Assembly: GCA_902702965.1 (NCBI GenBank)
Contig: CACRXP010000007.1
Span: forward strand, 3,047,939 to 3,111,938
DNA length: 64,000 bases
Direction: 5' to 3'
Origin: Spirometra erinaceieuropaei
Taxonomy: Eukaryota > Platyhelminthes > Cestoda > Diphyllobothriidea > Diphyllobothriidae
Positions 43,445-52,479 of this stretch are shown here, piece after piece; positions within the stretch are counted from its first letter, which is position 1; every line of letters starts with the position of its first letter. The notes below the pieces were generated by a model. It was not told the origin of the DNA and searched no databases. It worked only from the letters and a program-made list of their open reading frames with translations. The position numbers were made by a program, and so were the translations under genes.

Positions 43445-43696
43445 AATGTGGTTATGTAGCCTCACCTGATGGACACAATACTGTTGGGGTTGGGATTAGG
43501 GTTAGGAGTTAGAGCAACTATTTCCCAACCACGCAAAGCACAACAGCGCATTCTCATTGGCATTTTTGCATACAATTACTTGACCTCGTCGCCAGAGCGT
43601 TCCGCGGTCCCACCTGCTAAAATCCCCATTACCACTGGTCGCATAGTACAGGTGGCTGGGGTTGTTTGCTTCAGATGGGGCTACATACCCACATCT
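43445..43696. mobile_element. MITE M2, copy a, with short telomere-like core
   Basis: Ends atgtggttatgtagcctcacctga and tcagatggggctacatacccacat are inverted. The core has gggattagggttagg. The interior ttgacctcgtcgcc..cccattaccactggtcgc is shared with copies at 44.8 and 46.5 kb. Confidence 0.7.
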
Positions 43697-44314
43697 AACC
43701 AAATAGTCTTTTAGATTCAACGCTTCATTCCGCTTTCCACTAACTAACCGATGCTATGGCACTTCGGTGATTCATGTATCCTTTCACCAACCGCGCACTA
43801 ATCTCCCACAATGTATTGGTTTCCTAGAGAAATGATAACCGCCTACGTAACGGTATGAGAAGATGAGTTTCCCTATCTCTTCCCTCTTCCACGCTCCACT
43901 TGACCGTCCGGGACTTTTCGCCGACTAGTGATGAGATTGAAAGCAATATCTGGCGCGGGATGAAGGGCTCCAACTACATGTGTCACATGAGCATACGGCG
44001 AGGGTCCAGACCGACCCACGCACATCCCAGGCTTCCCCACAGATGCCCATCAAACAAAATCGTGCCAATACGTTTCCTCTAGACGCTAACTATAACCACG
44101 CACTGTGTGAAACAAAAAAACGAAGGCTTGGAAGCTTATTAGAGTCCGTCACCTTAAAGAAAGTAAAGACTCAGGTAACATTCAAGGCGCACAGAGGCCT
44201 TTGGTGGGGTATGAATGCATGTAAGCGCTGGAACTTTGATGCAAGGCCAGCAACGATCGGGTGTAGGATCCGCAAGTTACTTTAGCTAATCTGTGGACCT
44301 TGTCATACGTTTAA
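43697..44314. other. no recognisable gene
   Basis: No supported feature. Confidence 0.35.
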
Positions 44315-44640
44315 TAGCGGTAGAGGGGATTTTACGGGTGGGGTAACACACAGGACAGAGAGCACGAAGACCCAGAAAATATACAAATTTCTACTGAAAG
44401 TCTCATTGTACGCTGTTATTCGGCAAGCAAAGTAAGCGCGACAATTAAAAAAAACAAAAAGGCGATTCTCAAAAAATAACGGGCTTTGAATAAAGCGCTG
44501 CTAGTAAGTTTAGATTTAGTCAGGAAGTGAAGGAAATTTCGGACAATGGGAACGGTGAATAAGGAGTGATGTTTACAGTCACACTGAATTTTAGGGCATA
44601 TTATTGTAATTGCCATCTACTTGGGGTTCTGTACCCTATC
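44315..44640 (-). mobile_element. MITE M3, one end missing
   Basis: Reverse-complement match to 57648-58018 over ttttacggatggggcaacacacaggatagagag through gactgtaaacatcactc to the cgatagggt end. The other terminal repeat is absent. Confidence 0.65.
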
Positions 44641-44747
44641 GTTACGAAAAGAAATTTTACGGATGAGGCCTCGCCAGCCCTGCCGAAAGCGCTTTGGCCG
44701 TTTCGATTTCGGATAAAGTACCGGACCCGGACCCCGAAAATGGGCGT

Positions 44748-44877
44748 GACATACAACTATTTGACCTCGTCGACTGTGCCTTCCCCGGTTCCACCCGTAA
44801 AAATCCTAGTACCACCGGTCCCGTATAAGAGGTGACTGTGGTTTTCTTACTTCAGGTGGGTCTACATAACCACATCC
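44748..44877. mobile_element. MITE M2, copy b (right half)
   Basis: Shares ttgacctcgtcg, accaccggtc and the ttcaggtgggtctacataaccacatcc end with copies a and c. The left end and telomere-like core are absent. Confidence 0.6.
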
Positions 44878-44936
44878 GGCCTTTTGCCCAACCTTTTTTG
44901 CTCAGCTGAATGGTCCTCTGAACTGCCAGGTCATTT

Positions 44937-45142
44937 GTGGGACACTGGCAGTCCGAGCCTTGCGAGGTCTTCGTGGTGCAGCCCACTCTGAAGGATCCTA
45001 GCGCGATAGCAAGTCCATGAAACAAAACTTATCCTTCGTAAATTGACTTCCAGAAGAGCCTCAAAAGTGCTACTTGACCGCATTGACCGACTGACTGTTC
45101 AAGGATTGTACACGCAGTTTTCACGAAAGACAACAGACTAGC
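44937..45142 (+). repeat. 206-bp duplicated segment, copy 1
   Basis: Aligns without gaps to 46718-46923 with about seven differences by eye (about 97% identity). Upstream M2 sequence also matches with small indels, so the duplication includes the MITE. Confidence 0.85.
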
Positions 45143-46351
45143 CGTAGCTTCATCAAAGAGAACCCAGTCATTATGTGGGGTTTACAGTCCGGTTTGGGAG
45201 ACCGCAACCACCATGGAAAATCCGGACGACGATCATAGACTAAGAGTCGGGATCACCTACTGGCAATGCAACGACCAAACCCGCAACCTCCGAGGATATC
45301 CCAGGTTACCGAGTTTTGATTTGGTGCGGTTGAGGGTCCTGAATCGAGACAACGATCAGTCAGCAACGCAGCTGAAGAAAACCATGGTCGTCGGATGATT
45401 GCCTAGTTGATCGCTGATTGATTTGTCTGCGGAGGACGGTGACTTTTTCTTAGATGACTTCGGAGGGGTAGTAAGCTTCAGAATCACCTACCGCACTCTT
45501 CCCTCCTCCACCCACCTGGCAAGGCTAAGTCAGGGCAACCGGAACCCTGTCCAGGCGCACTAACTAACAAGGCTAAAAAGCCCGTCTACGCGTTCCACCT
45601 ACGACTCGGTTTCCACGCAACGGACCAGGAGTCCAAAGAGGAAAGGGGCGGCAGTGTTCCATGTGGAGGGGGAGCGACATGGAGACCACATTCAGAAGCA
45701 GCTACTGAACCAGACTCACCCTAACACTTGATAACCCTACAAGCCACGGGTGCCAGCGCGTTGTGATAGACTGGAGCGCGTCAGATTATTTATAATAAGG
45801 AATATGCTGAGGTGTCGTGGAGATAGATTTCGCAATGTCGATCTCACTCTCTCTCCCCCCCCCCTCTCTCTTTCATGCATCAATACGAGAAGTAAATAAC
45901 TCCATGCGCAGAAGTTTAGGTGTCAGTTTAAACACCCGAAGCGAGTACATTTTCGGGAGGCATAAAATGGGCGTGACTAGGGAACTTTTTCAGGGGGAAG
46001 TAAAGTCACTGGCTGAAGCCACTTCGTCGCACTGGCGTGGACGGCAGCAACCTTGTAGGTGTCCTCTGGTCAAAAGACGTAAAAAACCAACATGTAGGGC
46101 AGAAATTGTTGGAGCGGAGGTAACAGACGTTAGGATCGAATTTATACTGACGCAGTCCGTCCACGTTGTTGTGCCGGGTACGCTTCAAAGGTTTTGGTTC
46201 TGAAACCAGAGGATTCTCAAGACGTGACCACAGAACCGGAGACCGCGCATGTGCCTCAGTTACAGAGGCCAGTAAGTGGAAAAGCTCGGCGAACAGCAGT
46301 AACGTCATAATCGAAGGCGGATCTCAAATGGAAGCAACATTTTTCCCGGTA
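45143..46351. other. no recognisable gene; R1 copy at about 45460-45865
   Basis: R1 is marked by aagcccgtctacgcg and the cgcgttgtgata..aggaatatgctga block near 45760-45830. The open frame 45817-46203 has no recognised domain. Confidence 0.35.
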
Positions 46352-46682
46352 AGATGTGGTTTGGTAGCCCTACCTGATGGACAGAATACTCTTGGGGTTG
46401 GAATTGAGGGTTAGGGACTATGGATAGGGGTTATAGTTAGGGGTCAGGGTTAAGGGTTAGGGTCTGGGATCAGGGATTAGAGTTAGGGGTTGGCGCAACT
46501 ATTTCTCATGCATTCAAATTACGACCGCACATTCACAATAGTTTTTACTTTGCATACAACTAATTGACCTCGTCGCATGTGCGTTACCCGGCTCCAACCT
46601 GTTAAAGCCCCTATTACCACCGGTCGCGTAAAAGAGGTGACTGGGGCTTGCTTACTTCAGGTGGGGCTACCAAACCACATCC
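46352..46682. mobile_element. MITE M2, copy c, with telomere-like core
   Basis: Ends gatgtggtttggtagccctacctga and ttcaggtggggctaccaaaccacatc are inverted. The core 46398-46495 is a degenerate GGGTTA array. Confidence 0.75.
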
Positions 46683-46717
46683 GACATTTTGCCCAACCTT
46701 TTTTCTGCAACTCACTT

Positions 46718-46923
46718 GTGGGACGCTGGCAGTCCGAGCCTAACGAGGTCTACGTGGTGCAGCCCACTCTGAAGGATCCTAGCGCGATAGCAAGTCCATG
46801 AAACAAAACTTATCCTTCGTAAATTGACTTCCAGAAGAGCCTCAAAAGTGCTACTTGACCGCATTGACCGACTGACTGTTCAAGGACTGTACACGCAGTT
46901 TTCATGAAAGACAACAGCCTAGC
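46718..46923 (+). repeat. 206-bp duplicated segment, copy 2
   Basis: See copy 1. Lies 1781 bp downstream in the same orientation. Confidence 0.85.
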
Positions 46924-47890
46924 ATGAAGAGGTGCCGCCGTAGCACTGGATTTGAGTTATTCGCAGGTGCCTCCTTCAGAAAATGCTGGGTTCTCCTCTG
47001 CGATCAAAAGGACTCAGAGCGGCGTCCACCCACGGTAGGATTGTTTGGAACAGCCTTGCCCACGTTCTCGACTTCTGTGCTGGGGCCAGCGCTTTCGGCA
47101 GTGCACGGGCCTTAATTTTATAGTCCCCCCTATCTCACCGACTCAGGTTGATGGATCACGCAGCGCGTCGTCCTCAGTACTGCACGGTGCAAGCTGACCT
47201 CGGTTGCATCTCTGACACTTCTGACTCCGATCTGCCTGACTGACATGCAGACTAACCCAATTTTTTTCGTGAATTTACCGTAGACAGGACGCAACTGAAG
47301 ATCACTCTACCAGACACAGCCAACTCAGTCATTCAAACTGAGTACGGTTAGAAAAAAACTGGAAACGAATGGCGAGATGTTAATACCACTACCGTGCTGC
47401 GTTTTTCGATTCCACATCATGTCAGCCAGGGTGTGTTCCGTTAAAAAGCGACGTAAGTCAGCTGCTGACAACCGCGTGAGTCTTCTGTGGATTTAAAGCT
47501 TATTTGCCTCTTCAAGACAGGGACTTAGTTAATTCTACACCAGTTTACCTTGTGTGTGAAATCGTAACAATCCAGGGCCAGTCAAACATACTCTGTCGGA
47601 ACTTCTAGATGCGAAAGCTTGACAGGTATCAGTGCAGGTACGCTGATGCACGTGAGAGGTCCAAACTGAATGGCGTGATCAGGATTGTGCCACGCCCTTT
47701 TTAGGCCCGTCATGCAGGCTGGTGTCTGTCCTTCAAAAGCTGCGACTGCCATTTTGCTCACAATAATGCTACTTGCTTTGTTGAGTGTCGTCAGAGTGAA
47801 AAATATGAACAGGTGGTAAATGGTACTTCAAGAAGAAAATTCATTTTTTGCAGAAGGCGCGTCGAAAGAAGCCTTCAAAACAAAAAGCGC
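46924..47890. other. no recognisable gene
   Basis: Would lie 3' of, or in a downstream intron of, the NFAT5-like gene. No further exon recognised. Confidence 0.35.
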
Positions 47891-48187
47891 TCAGCGGGAG
47901 GTAAAAAAGAACTTCCTGTCTAGAAGACTAGGTGCCATTTGCAACGCCGGAACCGAAGACCATTTCAGACGGCAATAAGTGTGCGTGACTAGAGGAAAGT
48001 TCCAGGTGAAAGTTACGGCCTTAACGTCTGCGCGCGAGTCGATCGAAGCAACGGCGGAGGTGAAGGGTTTGGGAGTCATAACAACCGCACAAAACTTGAC
48101 TCCGTTTTGATCCTTGAAATCGTAGCCGTTAATACAGTTCAGACTTACCAATGCTTGATTAGCATTCAGAGCTGTAGTTTGCGAAAA
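47891..48187 (-). CDS. NFAT5-like gene, candidate exon encoding the end of the Rel-homology IPT domain
   Basis: An acceptor tttatcag precedes 48187 and opens in phase 0, which fits the phase-0 donors of both upstream alternatives. The frame contains NQALVSL, then VKFCAVVMT and AVTFTW, which follow the strand order of the NFAT5 IPT domain end (a V-x-V strand, a VGIYVVT-like strand, then an FTYTP-like end). Similarity is weak and no strong donor was found; the frame stays open to TGA at 47891-47893, so it may be terminal or end earlier, for example near 47999-48020. Confidence 0.45.
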   Translation of the reverse strand, partial: FSQTTALNANQALVSLNCINGYDFKDQNGVKFCAVVMTPKPFTSAVASIDSRADVKAVTFTWNFPLVTHTYCRLKWSSVPALQMAPSLLDRKFFFTSR

Positions 48188-48310
48188 CTGATAAACGTCC
48201 ACAAGACTTGGAAGACTTATGGAAAACTATGCAGTGACCAGACATCTTATAAGCATATAGTATTCACTAGAAGCATACAGCGTATGCAGGCAAAAGATCG
48301 TCGAACTTAC

Positions 48311-48531
48311 GGAGTTTGTTAGGTTAGCGTCCACATGTGCTTGCTGTTTCCAAACGAAGTCGTCGCCAGGGTAGAGAGAAAAACCGAGATTTTGTTTTCC
48401 GGAATTCTGTCGGAAAACGACTCGGCTGTCGGAACTGAAACCCTTTCCGATGATGAAAAGGTCCACACCGCCTGATACAGGTGCTTCATCTAACGACATC
48501 CGAAGTATTTTTGGTGGAAACCTGTCCGAGG
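48311..48531 (-). CDS. NFAT5-like gene, alternative IPT exon b
   Basis: 221 nt, entering in phase 1 after ...ttcatggtgaag and leaving in phase 0 at tcc followed by GTAAGT (48310-48305). Encodes FPPKILRMSLDEAPVSGG then VDLFIIGKGF, SRVVFRQN and VWKQQAHVD, the N-terminal half of a Rel/NFAT IPT domain. It is collinear with exon a at 59723-59931, with an extra stretch between VVFRQ and the Trp. Role inferred: dimerisation and DNA contact of an osmostress-type NFAT factor in the nucleus. Confidence 0.75.
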
Positions 48532-48767
48532 CTTCACCATGAAAGGATAAATATGAAAATTTCGGGTTAATAAATAGTTTTGTAGGCGAGCCTAGAGCAC
48601 TTGCATGTAGAAGTAGTGGAGTGCCTTCACAGTAGTGAAGAAATTATCTGTACAGTTCAGAACACTTAATTCCTGAGAATATTTATGCAGTCGTCTTTCC
48701 CAGCGTGGAACTAGGCATGCATATATATATATATATATACCAGAAACCGCTAGAGAACGCTGGGGGT

Positions 48768-48838
48768 CCCACTGAAGAGCCGAACCCCTCGCAGTTGTGC
48801 CACGCAGCGGCAGAATATCGGCGAAACACGTGTCTGGG
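48768..48838 (+). ncRNA. hammerhead ribozyme, family E copy 1
   Basis: Stem I CCCA (48768-48771) with TGGG (48835-48838); CTGAAGA (48772-48778); stem II GCCGA/TCGGC closing a long loop that has its own hairpin; GAAA (48823-48826); ACACGTGT palindrome as helix III; C at the cleavage position. All core bases conform to CUGANGA...GAAA...UH. Activity not tested. Confidence 0.75.
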
Positions 48839-48956
48839 CTTTTAGCAAGTATTTAGGTCGGGAGTACGGTATAATACCTTTACCATAATGTATATATATA
48901 TAGATGCCGTATGGTATATAATTTGCCGTATTGACAACATGAGTACCAGCAAGAAA

Positions 48957-49026
48957 CCCAGACAATCTTTACCCGATATTCCATCACTTCCTGATACAGT
49001 TGCGATGAATTCGGCTCATAAGTGGG
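48957..49026 (-). ncRNA. hammerhead ribozyme motif, family E copy 2 (degenerate)
   Basis: Minus strand: CCCA, CTTATGA, GCCGA...TCGG, GTAAAG, ATTGTC, TGGG. Stem I and stem II persist while the core has changed. It is on the sense strand of the NFAT5-like gene. Confidence 0.5.
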
Positions 49027-49189
49027 TACCACAGCGCTCCCCAGGTAGTTTCTAGTAGATGCTACAGTTTTGATACTTAGGATTTTTTATCTCCTCAGAA
49101 GTTAACGTGCTAACTTGGAGGGCATCCTTCGGGATGAAGCTTATAGACCAATTCAGAAAGTTTATACCATAATTTGAGCTGGATCCATC

Positions 49190-49560
49190 AGCTATATATA
49201 TGTTTGGCAAATGTTTTACCATGGTAGAGGGCGCTCACCGATCGTGTTACGGAACTCACTCATTCCGTTGTGCCTTACGGGCTCCCTATCGAGGCCAACC
49301 AGCAGCCGCACAACGACGCGTAATACAGGCATGATAGCATTACTAGCAATGGGGACTGAAATTGTCACTTCCGATTCATTAGCTGTCATCAGCCAGTCAT
49401 ATTCAACGCCGAAATGTGGAACACCTGGTCCTCCATCCCCTGACCTGTTGATTAGAAGTCCAACGCCCTTAACCACTGAGTCACGGGCTCGTTATCCTGT
49501 CGGTTGCGGTAGGGAATATACAATGGTAGAGGGGCGTTCACTGATCGTGTTACCGTACTC
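49190..49560 (-). mobile_element. SINE-S unit
   Basis: Contains the SINE-S head on both sides (gcgctcaccgatcgtgtt at 49230 and cgttcactgatcgtgtt at 49535), a tRNA-like block (about 49430-49495, minus) and a hammerhead motif. A truncated E fragment (ctagctaaaaactagacatg) follows at 49570. Confidence 0.65.
49354..49398 (-). ncRNA. hammerhead ribozyme motif, family S copy 5
   Basis: Minus strand: GACTGG, CTGATGA, C, AGCT..., GAAG, TGACAA, TT, TCAGTC. Stem I is kept (GACTGG/TCAGTC) but GAAA and helix III have decayed. Confidence 0.55.
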
Positions 49561-49699
49561 CCAACACGGGTGCTAGCTAAAAACTAGACATGTGGGCTGA
49601 CTCTAAAAAGTGACGTTCCGGACACTTCAGTCTATGCCCTGCCCTTAAAAATTCCCCAAATCCTTAGACTGACATATAACTATATTATCGTGTCAATTA

Positions 49700-49832
49700 T
49701 TCCAGGAGGAAGAGAAGAAGAAAAAGAAGAAGAAGAAGGAGAAGAAGGAGGGGGGAAGAGAATGGGAGGAAGAGGAAGAGGGGGGAGGAGGAGGAATAAG
49801 AGAAGAAGAAGAAGAAGAAGAAGAAGGGCAGG
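49700..49832 (+). repeat. homopurine (GAA/GGA)n tract
   Basis: About 130 bases almost entirely A and G, with mirror-symmetric stretches. Could form triplex DNA; on the NFAT5-like sense strand it is polypyrimidine. Confidence 0.85.
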
Positions 49833-50033
49833 CGAGTTCGTGGACCAAAGTACTTTTGGACCACCATTTAGGTAACTTCCTTGTTTCCATCATCAGTTGT
49901 AAAGCAGTCCGTTGAAGTTAAACCAATAAATCTTTCAGTGCCCCCTACACACGAGCATCTTGTGAAGAGACGTGGACATGCATCGAAGACAGCTTCGCAG
50001 GCGCTGAAGTCGGAGTACACATTTTCACATTTT

Positions 50034-50078
50034 GGCGTCACGACGACGGCAAATGAGCCAGAAGTGGCCATTCCAGTC
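50034..50078 (+). ncRNA. hammerhead ribozyme motif, family S copy 7
   Basis: The 3' half is good (GCC, A, GAAG, TGGCCA, TT, CCAGTC) but the CTGACGA box is shifted to CACGACGA and GAAA is GAAG. Degenerate. Confidence 0.45.
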
Positions 50079-50252
50079 TCTCTTGTCTTTGTTGGCAATA
50101 ACATTCTGCCTTCGTCATGCGCCGCTGTGCAGCTGCTGGTTGGGCTCGTGAGAGAGCTCTCAAGGCACAACGGGACGAGTGAGTTTCGTAGGAACGATCG
50201 GTGAGCACCCCTCTGCCATTGTGTATTCCCGAGCGAAACCGACAGGACAAAG

Positions 50253-50325
50253 AGCCCGTGGCTCAGTGGTTAGAGGCGTCGGACTTCTAACCAACAGGTC
50301 GCGGGGTCGAGGCCCACGTGTTGAA
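50253..50325 (+). tRNA. tRNA-like block of SINE-S
   Basis: A-box GTGGCTCAGTGGTTAGAGG; B-box decayed to GGGGTCGAGGCCC. Not a functional tRNA gene. Confidence 0.55.
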
Positions 50326-50343
50326 CACCTCGAGGTTATATAC

Positions 50344-50388
50344 GACTGGCTGACGTCGGCTAATAAACCAGAAATGGCCATTCCCGTC
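50344..50388 (+). ncRNA. hammerhead ribozyme motif, family S copy 6
   Basis: GACTGG, CTGACGT (last A lost), C, GGCT/AACC, A, GAAA, TGGCCA, TT, CCCGTC. One core change. Confidence 0.55.
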
Positions 50389-50756
50389 TCCCTCGTCTTT
50401 GTCGGTAATAGCATACTCCAAAAATGGCCTGAAGTTCATAGAAGCAATGGATCAATAAACTGTTGATTCAGATGTCGCATAGAGAATCCTCAGGGACAAG
50501 TGGAAACGATGACAGCCAACCACGACCGGGTAACCGAATGCACTGAATGTCTATTAGCACGAACTTCAAACATTCATGGAATTTTTCGTTAGGCAGTTTG
50601 CTGTTTCTGTACGTTGAGAATGTGTCCATCGACAAGTAGTGGAGACAGTTTCAAAAATTCTCACAATAAACGTTGTTTCGCCCCCAAAGAACTTGGTCTA
50701 TTTCCAGCGGAATTTCATGGAGGCAGATTTTTCTATAGATAAAAGAGAATGAGGTA

Positions 50757-50805
50757 GATTGATACATTACTGAATCAGGCTTATTCCGCCTTCATGCTGT
50801 AAATC
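50757..50805 (-). ncRNA. hammerhead-like motif, group R4 (minus copy 2)
   Basis: Minus strand: GATT...CAGCATGA, GGC/GCC stem II, GATTC in place of GAAAC, GTATCAATC. Retains layout and outer stem. Core decayed. Confidence 0.4.
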
Positions 50806-51102
50806 AGCTAGGCTCTCAAATATAAACATGCGCACATACACACACGACACAGATGATCCACTGCCGGCGTCCATCATGTGGGTCATGAGCACTTCATCGG
50901 ACCGAAGTTCATCACTGTCTCGCCACCTGCCCCTCATTTTCGCTGCGGATCTGGTATTAATTCGATCAGGAGTGAACACACGCCGTCCATTGTATATTAA
51001 CAAGGAAAATAGTTCACCGATCAGGTTAAGAGACACGCTTATCACATTGTGTCTTAAAACCCCATCTATGCTATACCTGACAACGCAGGTACCAGCTAAA
51101 AG

Positions 51103-51174
51103 CCCCGACACGTGTTTCACCGATATTCCGCCACTGCATGACGCAGCAGCGAGGTGTTTGGCTCATCAGTGGAG
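51103..51174 (-). ncRNA. hammerhead ribozyme motif, family E copy 3
   Basis: Minus strand: CCA, CTGATGA, G, CCAAA..., ATCGG, T, GAAA, CACGTG, TC, GGGG. Core boxes intact, stem II and stem I weakened. On the sense strand of the NFAT5-like gene. Confidence 0.6.
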
Positions 51175-51179
51175 TATAT

Positions 51180-51660
51180 ACCAGAAAAGTACACGGGGAC
51201 CCCTGGGGACCCGACGACAGTTCGATCGTCGTCCCCGACGGTGTCTATCGTGCGCTCCAGGCATGGTGACTTGCGCGTGAGTTAGCTTATAATGGTAATG
51301 GACTTGTACAGCATCTACCGCTGTCTCTCCTCTCTGGTCGGTCTGACCATGGAGTCAAGAAGACCTGAGGCGAGAAGGGCGCAGGCGGATAGCACGCGAA
51401 GCCTGCACCTTGGTGCTCTACTCCACGTCGTCCCCCCCCCCCCTCCGGACCACACAGCTAATATCCAGGATTTTAAGAAAAAACAAAAATGGAGGACGGC
51501 ACGGGTCCCAATGTGCGTGACCCCACTGTCGGCTATTGGGTCTGCCACCGCAACCCCGGAAATGTTGGCATTTGTCATGATGCAGAATTCCTATAGCGTC
51601 TGCCAGAATCTGATATGACCCTCGTGTTGGTCCAGCGCATCTGCCGCATGGGCCGTTTGG
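51180..51660 (+). repeat. interspersed repeat R1, long copy between two inverted family E motifs
   Basis: Contains gtgtctatcgtgcgctcc, gacttgtacagcatctaccgc, gagtcaagaagacc and aatgttggcatttgtcatgat, as in the 25 kb copy. It sits exactly between E copies 3 (minus) and 4 (plus), so the E motifs may be part of its ends. Confidence 0.55.
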
Positions 51661-51663
51661 GGG

Positions 51664-51734
51664 CCCACTGATGAGCCGAACCCCTAGCAGCTGTGGCATG
51701 CAGCGGCAGAATATCGGTGAAGCATATGTCTGGC
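51664..51734 (+). ncRNA. hammerhead ribozyme motif, family E copy 4
   Basis: CCCA, CTGATGA (51668-51674), GCCGA...TCGGT, GAAG for GAAA, CATATG (self-complementary, different from CACGTG in copy 1), TC, TGGC. The helix III change keeps self-complementarity. Confidence 0.6.
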
Positions 51735-51838
51735 CTGTTAGCTAGTGCCTGTTCTCTTAAGCATGCTATGTCGCACTTGACGGTATTCTATAATTATTAT
51801 GTGGCTAATTCGCAGTTAACTGTTTTGCGTACTCACTT

Positions 51839-51883
51839 CACGCCTGAGACCGACTTGGGGAACCAAAGTCGAAAATTTACAAT
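51839..51883 (+). ncRNA. hammerhead-like motif, group D copy 3
   Basis: CTGAGAC in place of CTGACGA, stem CGACTTGG with CCAAAGTCG, GAAA, AATT, T. Stem changes relative to copy 4 are compensated. Confidence 0.45.
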
Positions 51884-51964
51884 TAGATTTGCTTATCTTT
51901 CCCAAAAGACTTATTTCTACTGAATTATGCTTCTCGGGATGCCTGTATTCAAATTCATACACAT

Positions 51965-52190
51965 ATATATCCGCCTCCATACGCCTACATGAACACCAAT
52001 TGGCAGTAAAGAGACTGGACCACCTATCCCAAGTCGCCATGCATGCGCTTGAAACTGGGCACAAAGTTGCTTGGGATAAAACGCGCATCGTCGGTTCCTG
52101 TCCATATTAGAAAGGCCGAGAATTTCTCGAGGCCATTCACTCTGATGATTCATGCATCAATCGGCGCATCGATCTGTACGCCATGTACAC
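51965..52190 (+). pseudogene. PLE GIY-YIG endonuclease C-terminal fragment
   Basis: The frame reads RLHEHQLAVKRLDHLSQV then HALETGHKVAWDKTRIVG, as in PLE endonucleases after the catalytic Arg. Stop at 52108-52110, then homology seems to go on in another frame. Confidence 0.6.
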
Positions 52191-52321
52191 AAATCTCAAA
52201 GAAAAATGGAAAAGGTAATAGCCAATCAGGACGTGACGTCCGGCCACTCACCCTCAGCATTGACAAAGCAATATCGATTTTTCGGGCATGTTTGAATTTT
52301 AACTGTTTTTCACCCTTCCTA

Positions 52322-52366
52322 TACGTCTGACGACGACCTGGGGAAACAGCGTCGAAAATTTACAAA
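52322..52366 (+). ncRNA. hammerhead-like motif, group D copy 4
   Basis: CTGACGA (52327-52333), C, stem GACCTG/CAGCGTC, GAAA, AATT, T. Core boxes intact. Located 3' of the PLE D endonuclease. Confidence 0.55.
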
Positions 52367-52479
52367 GTAAAGTTTGTTCAATTTCCTAAAGGACCCATTT
52401 TTCTTCGATTTATGTTTCTTCGGATGGCCATCTTCCAGTGTATATATACATACATATACTTACGATACCTCAGTTCATG

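Larger units (their letters stand above)
48740..49045. repeat. inverted pair of family E hammerhead repeats
   Basis: A plus-strand motif (48768-48838) and a minus-strand motif (48957-49026) share the E consensus and flank AT-rich sequence with short (AT)n runs at 48721-48740 and 48890-48902. Lies in the intron-sized interval between the two alternative NFAT5-like exons. Confidence 0.65.
50030..50420 (+). mobile_element. SINE-S unit bounded by two direct hammerheads (retrozyme-like)
   Basis: Order on plus: hammerhead motif (50034-50078), head gctgtgcagctgctggttg and aaggcacaacgggacgagtg, tRNA-like block (50253-50325), second hammerhead motif (50344-50388), tttgtcggtaatagca. Distance between equivalent bases is 310 nt. 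Processing at both sites would release one unit-length RNA. Confidence 0.7.
51830..52460 (+). mobile_element. 5'-truncated PLE, family D, between two direct repeats
   Basis: A repeat of about 130 bp at 51835-51970 (group D motif, tttcccaaaagactta, ctcgggatgcctgtattc) recurs at 52320-52450 (tttcctaaaggaccca, cttcggatggccatcttcc). The endonuclease fragment lies between. This is the pseudo-LTR plan described for Penelope-like elements. Confidence 0.6.

Noticed and set aside
43460..43480. CTGATGG words in MITE M2 ends as ribozyme cores
   Set aside because: They are part of the terminal inverted repeat and lack the other core parts.
45960..46200. Possible second copy of the NFAT5-like IPT end exon (minus strand)
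   Set aside because: A short nucleotide resemblance to 47990-48020 exists, but the frame does not give IPT-like strands and has a stop.
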